Shown here one piece after another: positions 22,205 to 33,518 of a DNA stretch of 64,000 bases. A program made the position numbers and the translations under genes. How positions within the stretch are numbered: position 1 is the first letter of the stretch; each line of letters begins with the position of its first letter. Under the pieces are notes generated by a model that did not search any database, was not told where the DNA came from, and worked only from the letters and a program-made list of their open reading frames with translations. Origin of the DNA: Aggregatibacter segnis ATCC 33393 (GTDB taxonomy: Bacteria > Pseudomonadota > Gammaproteobacteria > Enterobacterales > Pasteurellaceae); the NCBI RefSeq assembly GCF_000185305.1, contig NZ_GL622200.1:1282427-1346426 (forward strand), in the 5' to 3' direction.

Positions 22205-23170
22205 ATGTCTGGAATTTTCACGTTAAATCGGATTAATTTTTTAATTCTTGTATTACTCGCCGCATTAAGTATTACCGTGGGCGTAGCCGATTTCCATTGG
22301 TCTCAATTTTTTTCTCAACCGGAACAAATGCAAGTACTGTTAGTCAGTCGATTGCCTCGTACCTTCGCCGTGATTTTAGTAGGGGCGACTCTTGGCGTGG
22401 CAGGCATGGTATTACAAATTGTCTTAAAAAATCGCTTTATTGAGCCGGGCATGATCGGCGCCAGTCAAAGCGCGGCATTGGGGATTTTATTAACCAGCCT
22501 ATTATTTCCAAGCGCCGCCTTGCTTCTCAAAATGTCCGTCGCCACCGTCTCCGCACTCATTAGCATGGGCATTTTTACCTTATTGTTACAGCAATTGCCG
22601 CCACATCAACGTCTCATGGTGCCGTTGGTGGGGATTATGTTCGGCAATATTATTGAGGCGATGACGACCTTTCTTGCCTACGAAACAGACAGCTTACAAA
22701 CCTTGTCCATTTGGTTTTCTGGCGATTTTTCCGGCATCTTGGCAGGACGTTATGAATTATTATGGCTTACCGCCGCCCTTGCTGTGGTGGTTTATATTAT
22801 GGCCGATCGTCTGAGCATTACCGGACTGGGGAAAAATATCAGTACCGGCTTAGGGATTAATTATCGTCAAATGACGTGGTTTGCGTTAATTGTGGTGGCG
22901 ATGATTACTGCGGTAGTCGTAGTCACCGTTGGGCAAATTCCCTTTATCGGCCTGGTTGTACCAAATATTATTTCCCGCTTAGCCGGTGACCGATTACGCC
23001 AAAATCTGCCTTCGGTTGTGTTGCTCGGCGCCAATTTGGTCTTGATTTGCGACATTATAGGCCGAGTCATTAACGCACCTTATGAAGTACCGATTTCGAC
23101 CATTTTCGGCATTGTCGGCACATTGATTTTCCTCTATTTATTATTTAAGGGGAAAGCCAATGCAAAATAA
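22205..23170 (+). CDS. Siderophore-type ABC transporter permease (FecCD family), first subunit
   Basis: A 321-residue inner-membrane protein of the FecCD/BtuC family with about nine to ten helices. GATLGVAGMVLQIVLKNRFIEPGMIGASQSAALG is the conserved segment after helix 2, and GQIPFIGLVVPNIISRLAGDRLRQNLP is the cytoplasmic coupling loop that meets the ATPase. The frame opens at 22151, but this runs through the terminator stem, so ATG 22205 (MSGIFTLNRINF) is used. It overlaps the second permease by 11 bases, which suggests translational coupling and a heterodimer. Relatives are FatD, CeuB and YclN. Confidence 0.88.
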   Translation: MSGIFTLNRINFLILVLLAALSITVGVADFHWSQFFSQPEQMQVLLVSRLPRTFAVILVGATLGVAGMVLQIVLKNRFIEPGMIGASQSAALGILLTSLLFPSAALLLKMSVATVSALISMGIFTLLLQQLPPHQRLMVPLVGIMFGNIIEAMTTFLAYETDSLQTLSIWFSGDFSGILAGRYELLWLTAALAVVVYIMADRLSITGLGKNISTGLGINYRQMTWFALIVVAMITAVVVVTVGQIPFIGLVVPNIISRLAGDRLRQNLPSVVLLGANLVLICDIIGRVINAPYEVPISTIFGIVGTLIFLYLLFKGKANAK

Positions 23171-24101
23171 TCGCGTCATGTTATTACTCGGTGCCCTACT
23201 CACGTTTGCTTGCGTCTTTTTTATGACTTACCACGCGAATGGTAACTGGGATTTCATTTTGCCGTTTCGTGGAAAGAAACTGTTGTTATTGCTGATGATG
23301 GCCTACACCATTGGCATATCTACATTGCTATTTCAAACCTTAACCAATAACCCGATTCTAACACCCAGCATTTTAGGCTTTGACTCCTTATATTTATTGG
23401 TGCAAAGCATTTTAGTGTTTCTCTTCGGCGGGATTGGATTTACACAACTCAATGTGGCCGGCAAATTTGCCTTTGAAACCTTACTTATGTTGCTTGGCGC
23501 ACTCCTGTTATTCCGTACACTCAGCAAAAACAACAGCGATCTCGCCCGTATGATTTTGGTAGGGATTATTTTCGGTGTGCTTTTCCGCAGTGTAAATAAC
23601 CTGCTACAGCGCATGATCGATCCGAATGAATTCGCCGTTGCACAAGGATCTTCCTTTGCCAGTTTTAACACGGTGAACCCAACCTTATTATGGATTGGTA
23701 CTGTCATTACATTGGTCAGCGCTCTGTGGATTTGGCAACAACGTTTTAAATTAGATGTACTACTACTGGGGCGTGAACGCGCTATCGGATTAGGCTTGGA
23801 ATATCATCAGTTCAGCCGCCAATTACTCATTTGCTGCGCATTTTTAGTGTCAATTTCCACCGCACTTGTGGGACCGATTCTGTTTTTAGGCTTATTGGTA
23901 TGTGCCATCGTCAATGCCATTAGCCCGACCATGCACCACAGCATTCGCATCCCAATGACGTTTATGGTGTCGGCCATCACATTAGTAAGCGGTCAAGCCG
24001 TGTTCGAACAGGTAATGAAGATGCAGGGTGTGCTTAGCGTAGTTATCGAATTTGTCGGTGGGTTAGTCTTTATCTACCTAATTTTAAGACGGGCAAAATA
24101 A
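23160..24101 (+). CDS. Siderophore-type ABC transporter permease (FecCD family), second subunit
   Basis: A 313-residue inner-membrane protein, partner of the preceding permease. It has about nine helices and the family pattern TLTNNPILTPSILGFDSLYLLVQ and GPILFLGLLVCAIVNAISP in the coupling-loop region. AAGGGG precedes the ATG, which lies inside the end of the previous gene. It is followed after 11 bases by the ATPase gene. Relatives are FatC, CeuC and YclO. An uptake signal lies in frame within a membrane helix (Thr-Ala-Leu codons, 23859-23867). Confidence 0.88.
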   Translation: MQNNRVMLLLGALLTFACVFFMTYHANGNWDFILPFRGKKLLLLLMMAYTIGISTLLFQTLTNNPILTPSILGFDSLYLLVQSILVFLFGGIGFTQLNVAGKFAFETLLMLLGALLLFRTLSKNNSDLARMILVGIIFGVLFRSVNNLLQRMIDPNEFAVAQGSSFASFNTVNPTLLWIGTVITLVSALWIWQQRFKLDVLLLGRERAIGLGLEYHQFSRQLLICCAFLVSISTALVGPILFLGLLVCAIVNAISPTMHHSIRIPMTFMVSAITLVSGQAVFEQVMKMQGVLSVVIEFVGGLVFIYLILRRAK

Positions 24102-24112
24102 GGGAATTTCTT

Positions 24113-24871
24113 GTGATAAAAATTGAAAATATAACCTATAAAATTAATCAGGCGACGATTTTAAATAACATTAATCTCACCATCCCAAACGGTGGTATTA
24201 CCGCATTGATCGGCGCTAATGGTGCTGGTAAATCCACGCTACTCTCTTTGGTTGCGCGCTTAAATCCGATTCAACAAGGGCAAATTTGGCTAAATGATAT
24301 GGATATTGGCGCCACGCCATCACGCACAATTGCGCAAAACCTGGCAATTCTGACCCAAGATAACGTGATTCATAGTCGCATTACGGTAAAAGATTTGTTG
24401 ATTTTCGGCCGTTATCCTCACCATCAGGGGCGCCCGACGGAAGAAGACAATGCCATTATCCGCGATGCCTTACAACGTTTTGAATTAGCGCCATTGGCCA
24501 ATCGTTTTCTTAGCGAACTTTCCGGCGGTCAACGTCAACGCGCCCTGATTGCCATGACCTTCTGTCAAAAAACCGATCATGTACTGCTTGATGAACCATT
24601 AAATAACCTCGATATGTTCCACGCCCGCGAGCTGATGCGCTTGCTACGCCAACTGACCGATGAACTTGCACTGACCACGGTCATGGTAGTGCATGACATC
24701 AATATGGCTGCCGCCTACGCCGACACCATTGTCGCCATGAAAAACGGTGAAATCGCAATGATTGGCACACCTACCGAAATTATCACAAAAGAAAACTTAA
24801 AATCTGTGTTTAATTTGGATGCAGACGTGTTGGATTATCAAGGGAAAAGATTAGTGATACATCATATTTGA
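24113..24871 (+). CDS. Siderophore-type ABC transporter ATP-binding protein
   Basis: A 252-residue cytoplasmic ATPase that drives the importer. It has Walker A GANGAGKST at about residue 35, the Q-loop, signature LSGGQRQRA, Walker B HVLLDEPLNNLD and the switch histidine in MVVHDINMA. The start codon is GTG at 24113 with AGGG eight bases upstream; no ATG fits the full domain. Relatives are CeuD, FatE and YclP. It ends the operon; paired uptake signals (24897-24906 and 24944-24953) follow. Confidence 0.9.
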   Translation: MIKIENITYKINQATILNNINLTIPNGGITALIGANGAGKSTLLSLVARLNPIQQGQIWLNDMDIGATPSRTIAQNLAILTQDNVIHSRITVKDLLIFGRYPHHQGRPTEEDNAIIRDALQRFELAPLANRFLSELSGGQRQRALIAMTFCQKTDHVLLDEPLNNLDMFHARELMRLLRQLTDELALTTVMVVHDINMAAAYADTIVAMKNGEIAMIGTPTEIITKENLKSVFNLDADVLDYQGKRLVIHHI

Positions 24872-24896
24872 TAAATGGTGGTATGGCTTTTATAAA

Positions 24897-24953
24897 AAAG
24901 TGCGGTCGATTTTCACAATGTTTTTAAAACAGCGGGAAAAACCACCGCACTTT
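24897..24953. repeat. Inverted uptake-sequence pair with long loop
   Basis: AAAGTGCGGT (24897-24906) faces ACCGCACTTT (24944-24953) across 37 bases, between the convergent ATPase gene and mepM. It may act as a weak bidirectional terminator. Confidence 0.55.
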
Positions 24954-24958
24954 CAAAA

Positions 24959-26488
24959 CTAACGTAACAAGCGTTCTACTTCATTGGCTTTGACAAGGAA
25001 TTCTTTACGTTCAGCCGTTGCCATACCGCTGCTTCCTCCCGGAAGTTTGACCGTAAGCGGATTCACAGGGCGTCCGTTAATATGAAATTCATAGTGTAAG
25101 TGCGGTCCGGTTGAACGTCCGGTATTTCCCGACAATGCAATACGTTCCCCTTTCTTCACACTTTGCCCGGCTTTAACTAAAGGACGGCTCAAGTGCATAT
25201 ACACGGTTTGGTATTCTCGAGAATGACGAATGACCACGTAGCGACCGGCACCATTTGCCTGATACGCAATTTTTTCAACCGTACCATCTGCCGGCGCAAT
25301 AACCGGCGTGCCTATCGGCATAGAAAAATCCACGCCTTTATGGGGGGCAATACGACCTGTAACAGGATGCAGACGACGTGGGTTAAACGGTGAAGATACA
25401 CGCGCTTGACGCTGCAATGGATAACGTGAGAAGCCTTTACCTAAGGTTTCCCCTTGGCGGTTATAATAACGTCCGTTCGCTGCTTGAATCGCGTAATAAC
25501 CTTTTCCTCCAGTCATAATATGAATGGCTTCTACGTTACCTTGACCGGTACGCTTCTCTTCTAAATATTCGCGAGAAACTAAAATCGATATTTTGGTGTC
25601 TTTTTTCAGTTGTTTTAAACTCACCTGCCACTGTAACGCAGAAGTCAGTTGATAAATTTGACGATTATCTAAACCTAATTTTTTCAAGCTATTAACAAAA
25701 GAACCATCCATTTCGCCACGTAATACTTCCCGTTTCCAAACGCTTTTCTTTTCCAGAATTTGACGGGTAAACTTACCTTCTGACTGTAATTCGTAGATGT
25801 ATTCTTTTTTCTGTGAAACCAACCAATTCAAATATTCCAATTCACCGTCATTATTCAAAATCCAATAGAACTGTTGCCCTGCTTGTAAATGTTTGAGTTC
25901 CGGATAAGCCGCAATCAGTTGTTTACTAGTATCATCCTCTAAACCGGAAAGCTCCAATACATCCTTTAAACTATCGCCTTTCACCACCGTATGACTAAAT
26001 TGATCTTTGATTCGAATCGCTTGATCCGCCACATCTAAAATATTTACGACAGCATCTTTCGCATCACTTGGCAAAGTATCTAGATCATCAAATTCGTCGT
26101 GGGTTTTAACTTCTTCCGATTCGTCATCTTTCCCCACATCATCATAAGAAGTTGCCTCTTCTACGGCATTGAGACTAAAAGTATCAGCTAAAATTTGTGT
26201 TTCTTGAACAGCTTCATTAGTAAAAGAAACAACATAGGCGGAAACAGGATAAAGCTCACCTAAAGAGAGAATCTCCTGTAGCAGATTATTCGTATCGAAA
26301 AGTGTATTTTTGGTCGAAAGATTGGTATAAGTAGGATTTTTGACGCTCTCGATTTTGTCTTCTGCCGTATCGTTTAAATGCAGAAAAAAACCGGTAAAAA
26401 TCAACAAAAGTGCCAAAAAGAAAATAAGCGCTTTAATACGCGACTTTCTTTGACGACGCTCTCTTGCTAATTTTACGTGTTGTACCAC
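24959..26488 (-). CDS. mepM: Murein DD-endopeptidase MepM (M23 peptidase)
   Basis: A 509-residue protein anchored in the inner membrane by one N-terminal helix (about residues 20-41), with the rest in the periplasm. It has an OapA/LysM-like region ([18 protein letters not shown], about 160-180) for binding cell wall. Near the end is the zinc peptidase domain: [20 protein letters not shown], then [15 protein letters not shown] with the catalytic H-x-H. It cuts cross-links in peptidoglycan so the wall can grow. It is divergent from znuCB, the arrangement known from E. coli and H. influenzae. Confidence 0.9.
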   Translation of the reverse strand: MVQHVKLARERRQRKSRIKALIFFLALLLIFTGFFLHLNDTAEDKIESVKNPTYTNLSTKNTLFDTNNLLQEILSLGELYPVSAYVVSFTNEAVQETQILADTFSLNAVEEATSYDDVGKDDESEEVKTHDEFDDLDTLPSDAKDAVVNILDVADQAIRIKDQFSHTVVKGDSLKDVLELSGLEDDTSKQLIAAYPELKHLQAGQQFYWILNNDGELEYLNWLVSQKKEYIYELQSEGKFTRQILEKKSVWKREVLRGEMDGSFVNSLKKLGLDNRQIYQLTSALQWQVSLKQLKKDTKISILVSREYLEEKRTGQGNVEAIHIMTGGKGYYAIQAANGRYYNRQGETLGKGFSRYPLQRQARVSSPFNPRRLHPVTGRIAPHKGVDFSMPIGTPVIAPADGTVEKIAYQANGAGRYVVIRHSREYQTVYMHLSRPLVKAGQSVKKGERIALSGNTGRSTGPHLHYEFHINGRPVNPLTVKLPGGSSGMATAERKEFLVKANEVERLLR

Positions 26489-26661
26489 TTTTGGGTTTCC
26501 TTACAACGAATAAGATTTAAGTTTACTTATGACTCAATAAAAATAAAAAAATTCAACGGATAAAGCGAAATTCCTGACAAACGGCGCAATTATACACATA
26601 AATTATCGGGGAACTTGTTAAATCATAAAAAATAAGCTATTTTTAGCGCAATTTTTCTCCA

Positions 26662-27459
26662 ATGAAATCTCAAATAGAACCCATCATGCAAATCAATGCA
26701 ATAAAAGTGCCCTTGGTCGAATTAAAGGACATCAATGTAAAATACGGGCAACAAATCGCACTCAACCACATTAACCTCACCATTTACCCAAACTCGATTA
26801 TTACTATTGTAGGGCCCAACGGCGGTGGTAAATCTACACTATTAAAAGTCTTACTCAAACTACAACAACCAACGTCCGGTTCTGTGCGCTACAACAAAAA
26901 TATTCGTATCGGTTACGTTCCGCAAAAGATTCATTTAGACCATAACTTACCTATTACCGTTGAAAAATTTTTATCCTTAAAAAAAGGAATTTCTCGGCAG
27001 GATATCCAAGATGCCATGGCGTTGTTGTCCATTAGCCATCTCATTCACAACAGTATGCAAAAACTTTCCGGTGGCGAAATGCAACGGGTTTTACTGGCAC
27101 GAGCGATTTTAAATAAACCCAATTTATTGGTGTTGGATGAGCCCACTCAGGGCGTAGATATGACCGGTCAGGCAGAGCTTTATCAACTGATTCAGCAGAC
27201 CCGTGAAAAATTAAATTGTGCAATTTTGATGGTGTCACATGATTTACATATTGTCATGGCTGACACTAACGAAGTGCTGTGTATTAACCAGCATATTTGT
27301 TGCGCCGGCACGCCTGAAACTGTTTCAAACGATCCAACGTTTATTCACTTTTTCGGCAATCAGTTTTCTAAAAATATTGCGGTTTATACCCATCACCACA
27401 ATCATCGTCATGATATGCACGGCGACATTTGCGGCATGGAATCGCCCCATTCACACTAA
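26662..27459 (+). CDS. znuC: Zinc ABC transporter ATP-binding protein ZnuC
   Basis: A 265-residue cytoplasmic ATPase of the high-affinity zinc importer. Walker [10 protein letters not shown] (about residue 52), signature LSGGEMQRV, Walker [13 protein letters not shown] and the switch HD are all present. The C-terminal 25 residues are rich in histidine ([12 protein letters not shown] and SPHSH), fitting zinc binding or sensing. No strong ribosome-binding site is seen at 26662, and ATG 26686 is an alternative. znuB follows after 11 bases. znuA is not in this cluster and must be encoded elsewhere, as in H. influenzae. Confidence 0.92.
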   Translation: MKSQIEPIMQINAIKVPLVELKDINVKYGQQIALNHINLTIYPNSIITIVGPNGGGKSTLLKVLLKLQQPTSGSVRYNKNIRIGYVPQKIHLDHNLPITVEKFLSLKKGISRQDIQDAMALLSISHLIHNSMQKLSGGEMQRVLLARAILNKPNLLVLDEPTQGVDMTGQAELYQLIQQTREKLNCAILMVSHDLHIVMADTNEVLCINQHICCAGTPETVSNDPTFIHFFGNQFSKNIAVYTHHHNHRHDMHGDICGMESPHSH

Positions 27460-27470
27460 CGATTCATATT

Positions 27471-28256
27471 ATGTTTGATATTCTTTTTCCCGCCTGGATT
27501 ACAGGCATGGTACTTTCGCTGATTACGGCTCCGCTCGGAGCGTTTGTGGTCTGGCGCAAAATGGCCTATTTCGGTGATACGCTTTCCCACTCGGCGTTAT
27601 TGGGTGTTGCGCTTGGTATTTTTTTGCAAATCAACCCTTACATCGCCATTTTAGTCCTCACGATCTTGCTTTCCATTGCCATGGTTTGGTTGGAAAATAA
27701 TACGCAATTTTCTGTGGATACGTTACTTGGCATTATTGCACATAGCTGTCTTTCTATCGGCGTTGTCACGGTCGGTTTGCTCCAAAATGTGCGGGTCGAT
27801 TTAATGTCCTATTTATTCGGCGATTTACTGGCTATCACTTATGACGATCTCATTTACATCAGTCTTGGCGCCATTGTCGTACTTACTGCATTAATCTATT
27901 TTTGGAAACCGCTAATTTCCACCACGATCAGCCCGGAATTGGCTCAAGTGGAAGGGATTAATGTGAAAAGAATGCGCTTTATTCTGATGATCTTAACGGC
28001 CTTAACCATTGCCTTGAGTATGAAATTTGTTGGCGCATTAATTATCACCTCCCTCCTCATTATTCCGGCTGCCGCCGCTAAGCGCTTTGCCCGCACCCCG
28101 GAAAGCATGGTCGGTATTGCCGTAATTGTTAGTATGCTTGCCGTTTCTATGGGGCTAACTTTATCCGCCTATTACGACACCGCTGCAGGCCCTTCTGTCG
28201 TCATTTGCGCCACGTTTCTCTTTTTGTGTTCATTACTGAAAAAAGAACCGAATTAA
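27471..28256 (+). CDS. znuB: Zinc ABC transporter permease ZnuB
   Basis: A 261-residue inner-membrane permease of the ABC-3 family, the same length as E. coli ZnuB. It has about seven to eight helices. ITAPLGAFVVWRKMAYFGDTLSHSALLG near the N-terminus and the KFVGALIITSLLIIPAAAA region near residue 190 are typical. The frame opens at 27429 inside znuC, but ATG 27471 gives the normal MFDILFPAWI start. The paired uptake signals at 28290-28326 end the operon. Confidence 0.93.
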   Translation: MFDILFPAWITGMVLSLITAPLGAFVVWRKMAYFGDTLSHSALLGVALGIFLQINPYIAILVLTILLSIAMVWLENNTQFSVDTLLGIIAHSCLSIGVVTVGLLQNVRVDLMSYLFGDLLAITYDDLIYISLGAIVVLTALIYFWKPLISTTISPELAQVEGINVKRMRFILMILTALTIALSMKFVGALIITSLLIIPAAAAKRFARTPESMVGIAVIVSMLAVSMGLTLSAYYDTAAGPSVVICATFLFLCSLLKKEPN

Positions 28257-28289
28257 ATTTGCATTCACCACAACCAATACATAAAAAAA

Positions 28290-28331
28290 CGACCGCACTT
28301 TAAGAGGAAAACCTAAAGTGCGGTCGCTTTT
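28290..28331. terminator. Paired uptake-sequence terminator between znuB and metF
   Basis: CGACCGCACTTTA (28290-28302) pairs exactly with TAAAGTGCGGTCG (28314-28326), with T-runs on both outward sides; it serves the convergent znuB and metF. Confidence 0.85.
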
Positions 28332-28346
28332 TTTCATTTTTTTAAA

Positions 28347-29246
<900 letters not shown>

Positions 29247-29307
29247 TCAACTCTGTCAAAGATGTTATTTAAATTAAAGAGAAAGGGAATATGTGTCAAT
29301 TTCAAAT

Positions 29308-29332
29308 ATTTCATTCATTGAATGAATGAAAT
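29308..29332. promoter_or_regulatory. 25-bp perfect palindrome upstream of metF
   Basis: Two 12-base arms (29308-29319 and 29321-29332) are exact complements around one central G at 29320; the arms consist of repeated TTCA/TGAA words. It lies upstream of metF and could be the operator of a methionine or other regulator. It does not match the MetJ AGACGTCT repeats. Confidence 0.55.
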
Positions 29333-29345
29333 TAATGTTTAGTAT

Positions 29346-29374
29346 AAAAAGCCCGTGACAATCACGGGCTTTAA
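29346..29374 (-). terminator. Terminator after lptG
   Basis: AAAGCCCGTGA (29348-29358) pairs with TCACGGGCTTT (29362-29372). On the minus strand a T-run follows, so it ends the lptFG transcript before the metF promoter. Confidence 0.85.
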
Positions 29375-29404
29375 AAACATTGTTTTTTCTTACCGCACTT
29401 TTGT

Positions 29405-30472
29405 CTAATTTCGACGTCGCGCTAACAACCACCAAGTAATAAGCAGGAACAGCACACTTGGCATCAACGCGCCAATAAGCGGCGTGGTGTTATACACCAA
29501 GCTGAATTTACCAAACAACTCATTCACTACATAGAACAAGAAACCGAAAGAAATCCCGATAAGAATACGCGCCCCGGCAGTCACGCTACGCAACGGACCA
29601 AAAATAAAGGAAAGCGCCAACATCATCATCACGCCTACAGAAACCGGTTGGAGCAATTTACGCCAATAGGTCAACTCGAAATTTCTGGAATCCTGTCCGG
29701 TTTCTTTCAGGAAGGCGATGTAATTCGATAACCCCGAAATAGACAATGATGTTGGACGCAATGATGCCACACCTAGTTTATCCGGCGTTAAGTTGGTCTC
29801 CCAGTCTTCATTTAAACGATTGATAGTCACCACTTCATCGGGTTGAATACGGGATTCATTGACTTGTCGTAACGTCCATTTGCCATTGTTAAAAGACGCT
29901 TGATTCGCATGTTTCATTTTTTCTAATTGGCGTTGTTCATTGAAGGTATAAATATAAATATCGTTTAATTCCACATCATCAGAAATGCTACGCACATACA
30001 CGAAATTATTGCCGTCTTTTGCCCAAATGCCATTTTTCACCGAAAGCATAGAACCGCCGGAAATAGCTTTGGATCGCATATCACGCGCAAATTGCTCGGT
30101 TTGTGGGATTCCCCATTCACCAATCACCATTGTCAACAAGACTAATGGAATAGTCGTTTTCATCACCGCAATGCCGATGCGTATGCGTGAAAATCCTGAT
30201 GATTGCATCACCACTAATTCACTACGACTGGCAAGATTCCCCAAGGCAATTAATGCACCAAGCAATGCCGCCATAGGGAAAAAGGTTTCTACATCTTTCG
30301 GCATAGTCAACACCGTATAAGCAATAGCCTGTAAGATGTCGTAAGTGCCTTTCCCCACACTACGGAATTGCTCTACAAATTTAATAATGGCGGATAATCC
30401 CACTAACATGAACAAGGTGGCGAAAATCGTGCCTAAAATACTTTTACCGATATATCGTTCTAAGGTATTCAT
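29405..30472 (-). CDS. lptG: LPS export permease LptG
   Basis: A 355-residue inner-membrane subunit of the LptB2FG transporter that lifts lipopolysaccharide from the inner membrane into the periplasmic bridge. It has three helices at each end around a periplasmic jellyroll domain. The N-terminus MNTLERYIGKSILGTIFATLFMLVGL and the C-terminal GISFGFLFYVVNELFGKFSLVY are typical of LptG. It lies 15 bases after lptF in one operon and has its own terminator at 29348-29372. LptF and LptG pair with the ATPase LptB encoded elsewhere. Confidence 0.93.
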   Translation of the reverse strand: MNTLERYIGKSILGTIFATLFMLVGLSAIIKFVEQFRSVGKGTYDILQAIAYTVLTMPKDVETFFPMAALLGALIALGNLASRSELVVMQSSGFSRIRIGIAVMKTTIPLVLLTMVIGEWGIPQTEQFARDMRSKAISGGSMLSVKNGIWAKDGNNFVYVRSISDDVELNDIYIYTFNEQRQLEKMKHANQASFNNGKWTLRQVNESRIQPDEVVTINRLNEDWETNLTPDKLGVASLRPTSLSISGLSNYIAFLKETGQDSRNFELTYWRKLLQPVSVGVMMMLALSFIFGPLRSVTAGARILIGISFGFLFYVVNELFGKFSLVYNTTPLIGALMPSVLFLLITWWLLARRRN

Positions 30473-30487
30473 TCAGTTATCCCTGTT

Positions 30488-31582
30488 TTAGCGCTTTTTA
30501 TTCAATGAATAACGAATACGATACATGAATGCGCTATCCCAACTGTTGAGCAAAATCGCCAATAAGAAAAAGCCCCCATTCACCAATGGCATAAATAACG
30601 AGGCATCCAATTTGCCTGCACCACCGGCTGATTTCAATGAGCTTTGTAATAAGAAGTAAATTAAATACAACAATAACGCCGGTAACACTTTGGCAAAACG
30701 ACCTTGGCGTGGATTAACACGACTTAATGGCACGGCTAACAATGCCATGATAGGCACAGCAAGAATTAAGGTTAAACGCCAATGAAATTCGGTTTTCATC
30801 GCCGGCGTATCGGCATTTAACAGTTGCATAAGGCTCATTTCACCCGCTTCATTTGAATCATCTTCAACGGCTTTATGACCTAAATAGGCTTGGTATTCAT
30901 CAAAATGGGTGATGCGGAAATCCGGCAAAATCGCGGTGCCTTCAAAACGATCACTATTTTGCAAACGAAGGATTTGATCACCGTTTGGTAAAGATTTTAA
31001 CTCCCCTTGCTCCGCCACAATGACTGACGGCTTAGTTTGCCCTTTTGGCTGGGTTTGGAACACATAAACGTTATTAATTTGATTTTCTTGAATGTCATCA
31101 ATAAACAACACAAAATCACTGTTATTTGCCGTCATAAATTGACCGGCAGACAAGGCGCCCATATTCGGATTTGCCTTTGCCTCCTCAATGATCGCCACTT
31201 GTTTATTAATTGCCCATGGACTCAACCATAATGCATTGTATGCTGCCAACGCCCCGGTAAATAACGATAAAATCAAAACGACTTTCACTAAAATTTTTGA
31301 GCCTACACCACAGGCGCGCATGACGGTGATTTCACTTTCTGCGTATAAACGACCTAAGGTCAACAAAATCGCAATGAACAAACAAAGTGGCAACATCAGT
31401 TGTGCCATGGTCGGCATGCCTAAACCTAGCAAAGAAAAGACTAAATCTGCCGGCACCTGGCCATTCGCGGCAGAGCCCAGTACGCGAACGAGCTGCTGAC
31501 AAAAAAAGATCAGCAACAGAATAAACAAAATCGCAATCTGGCTTTTAAAAACTTCTTTGGTTAAATATCGGGTTAAAATCAC
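30488..31582 (-). CDS. lptF: LPS export permease LptF
   Basis: A 364-residue inner-membrane partner of LptG. The same plan is seen: N-terminal helices ([30 protein letters not shown]), a periplasmic domain and C-terminal helices with [31 protein letters not shown], the coupling region contacting LptB. It is divergent from pepA, with about 150 bases of shared promoter region, the same order as in E. coli and H. influenzae. Confidence 0.93.
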   Translation of the reverse strand: MILTRYLTKEVFKSQIAILFILLLIFFCQQLVRVLGSAANGQVPADLVFSLLGLGMPTMAQLMLPLCLFIAILLTLGRLYAESEITVMRACGVGSKILVKVVLILSLFTGALAAYNALWLSPWAINKQVAIIEEAKANPNMGALSAGQFMTANNSDFVLFIDDIQENQINNVYVFQTQPKGQTKPSVIVAEQGELKSLPNGDQILRLQNSDRFEGTAILPDFRITHFDEYQAYLGHKAVEDDSNEAGEMSLMQLLNADTPAMKTEFHWRLTLILAVPIMALLAVPLSRVNPRQGRFAKVLPALLLYLIYFLLQSSLKSAGGAGKLDASLFMPLVNGGFFLLAILLNSWDSAFMYRIRYSLNKKR

Positions 31583-31734
31583 TTTTTTTGCCTATTTTTC
31601 TCTTGCTATTTCAGCAAAAGAGATTAAATTCGTTTCACTTTGAAAAAACCAAATTGGGTTTGGCTTACCTAAAGAATAGGTGGCGTATGATACCTTAATT
31701 TGACATTTAAAACAGCAAAATAAGCGAGGAAAAA

Positions 31735-33225
31735 ATGAAGTTTAGCGCACAACATTATGCCGTAAATCAAGCGGCAGATTGCCTGATTGTGGGCATTTTT
31801 GAAGAAAAAAACCTATCCCAAAGTGCGGTGGAAATTAACAAGATTTCCGATAATTATCTCCTCCATTTGGTGGAAAGCGGTGAACTTAGCGGCAAACTTG
31901 GGCAAACCACATTATTGCGCAATGTGCCAAACCTTGCTGCCGAACGACTTCTCGTCGTGGGGTGTGGTAAACGCGGTGAACTCAACGAGCGTCAATTTAA
32001 GCAACTTATGCAAAAAACAGCGCAAACATTAAAGGAAACCCAAGCCAAAAGTGCGGTCAGTTTTTTAACTGAAATTCCGCTTAATCAAAGGACGCTTTAC
32101 TGGAACATCCGCTTTGCTATTGAAACTATCGAACAGGATTTATATCAATTCACTCAATTCAAAAGTCAAAAAACAGCAGAAAAATCTACCGCACTTTCAG
32201 AGGTGATTTTTAACGTTGGCGCAGATGAGCTGGCATCCGCCGAACAAGCGATTCAGCATGCCTCTGCAATCGCCCTCGGCGTACGCCTTGCCAAAGATGT
32301 GGCAAACTGTCCTCCAAATGTGTGTAACCCGGCATATTTGGCAGACAAAGCGCTAAACTTAGCCGAAACCTCACCGCTGATTAAAACCACCATTGTCAAC
32401 GAAGCAGAAATGGAAAAATTAGGCATGGGTGCCTATCTTGCCGTATCACGCGGAGCGCACAATGAGGCAAAATTAGCGATTATGGAATACCGTAATGCCC
32501 CGAATCCGAACGCAAAACCGATCGTGTTAGTGGGCAAAGGGTTAACCTTTGATGCCGGCGGTATTTCCCTAAAACCGGCTGCGGACATGGACGAAATGAA
32601 ATACGACATGTGCGGCGCAGCCTCCGTTTATGGCGTGATGAATGCCTTAGCACAACTACAACTGCCGTTAAACGTAATCGGCGTCATGGCAGGCTGTGAA
32701 AATCTCCCAGACGGCAACGCTTATCGCCCGGGCGATATTCTCACCACCATGAACGGCTTAACCGTGGAAGTATTAAACACCGATGCAGAAGGTCGCTTGG
32801 TGCTATGTGATACGCTCACTTACGTAGAACGTTTCGATCCTGAACTGGTCATTGACATTGCCACCTTAACAGGCGCTTGCGTAGTCGCATTAGGGCAACA
32901 CAACAGTGGTTTGGTTTCCACCCATGACGACATCGCAGCTGCGCTTGAACAAGCCGCACAACAAAGTGCCGACAAAGCATGGCGTTTACCGTTAAGTGAA
33001 GAATACCAAGAACAGTTAAAATCCAACTTTGCCGATTTAGCCAATATTGGTGGACGTTGGGGCGGTGCAATCACGGCAGGTGCGTTCCTCGCCAATTTCA
33101 CCAAGAAATACCCATGGGCGCACCTCGACATTGCCGGTACCGCATGGCTACAAGGGGCAAACAAAGGTGCTACCGGCAGACCGGTTTCCTTGCTCGTACA
33201 ATTCCTGTTAAATCAAGTGAAATAA
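31735..33225 (+). CDS. pepA: Leucyl (cytosol) aminopeptidase PepA
   Basis: A 496-residue M17 metallo-aminopeptidase that removes N-terminal residues from peptides in the cytoplasm. In E. coli it also binds DNA in Xer recombination and carAB control. Active-site motifs are [15 protein letters not shown] (residues 266-280, metal-binding Lys268 and Asp273) and [10 protein letters not shown] (348-357). GAGG precedes the ATG. It is divergent from lptFG. An uptake signal lies within the coding region near 31820, where its wording is tolerated in the variable N-terminal domain. Confidence 0.95.
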   Translation: MKFSAQHYAVNQAADCLIVGIFEEKNLSQSAVEINKISDNYLLHLVESGELSGKLGQTTLLRNVPNLAAERLLVVGCGKRGELNERQFKQLMQKTAQTLKETQAKSAVSFLTEIPLNQRTLYWNIRFAIETIEQDLYQFTQFKSQKTAEKSTALSEVIFNVGADELASAEQAIQHASAIALGVRLAKDVANCPPNVCNPAYLADKALNLAETSPLIKTTIVNEAEMEKLGMGAYLAVSRGAHNEAKLAIMEYRNAPNPNAKPIVLVGKGLTFDAGGISLKPAADMDEMKYDMCGAASVYGVMNALAQLQLPLNVIGVMAGCENLPDGNAYRPGDILTTMNGLTVEVLNTDAEGRLVLCDTLTYVERFDPELVIDIATLTGACVVALGQHNSGLVSTHDDIAAALEQAAQQSADKAWRLPLSEEYQEQLKSNFADLANIGGRWGGAITAGAFLANFTKKYPWAHLDIAGTAWLQGANKGATGRPVSLLVQFLLNQVK

Positions 33226-33292
33226 AACACGAAGAACGGCACAGGTTTTGAACATTGGCAGCGCCAATTATCTTCAAAAAAATGAGAAAAAA

Positions 33293-33330
33293 ATGACCGC
33301 ACTTTGAGAACAGTCCCAAAGTGCGGTCAT
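33293..33330. terminator. Paired uptake-sequence hairpin after pepA
   Basis: ATGACCGCACTTT (33293-33305) pairs exactly with AAAGTGCGGTCAT (33318-33330). The following T-run is poor, so termination may be weak. Confidence 0.65.
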
Positions 33331-33365
33331 GCTTATGGTTGTTCATTCTTCAAAAAAATTATTCC

Positions 33366-33379
33366 TTGATAAAGATCAT
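33366..33379 (+). promoter_or_regulatory. FNR-like box upstream of hypF
   Basis: TTGAT-N4-ATCAT matches the FNR consensus TTGAT-N4-ATCAA at nine of ten positions. It lies about 140 bases before hypF. The same variant is found before hypB, which supports anaerobic induction of both. Confidence 0.6.
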
Positions 33380-33518
33380 CATTTTTAATGGTTTTCGCAA
33401 AACCACCTCATCGCTAAGCCCTAAATCCAGTAAAATAATTCGATAAAAATAAATAACTTGTTCATACTGTTAAATATTTTTCATAGTTAAAAGCAATAAA
33501 AAACGCAACAGGAAGCAT

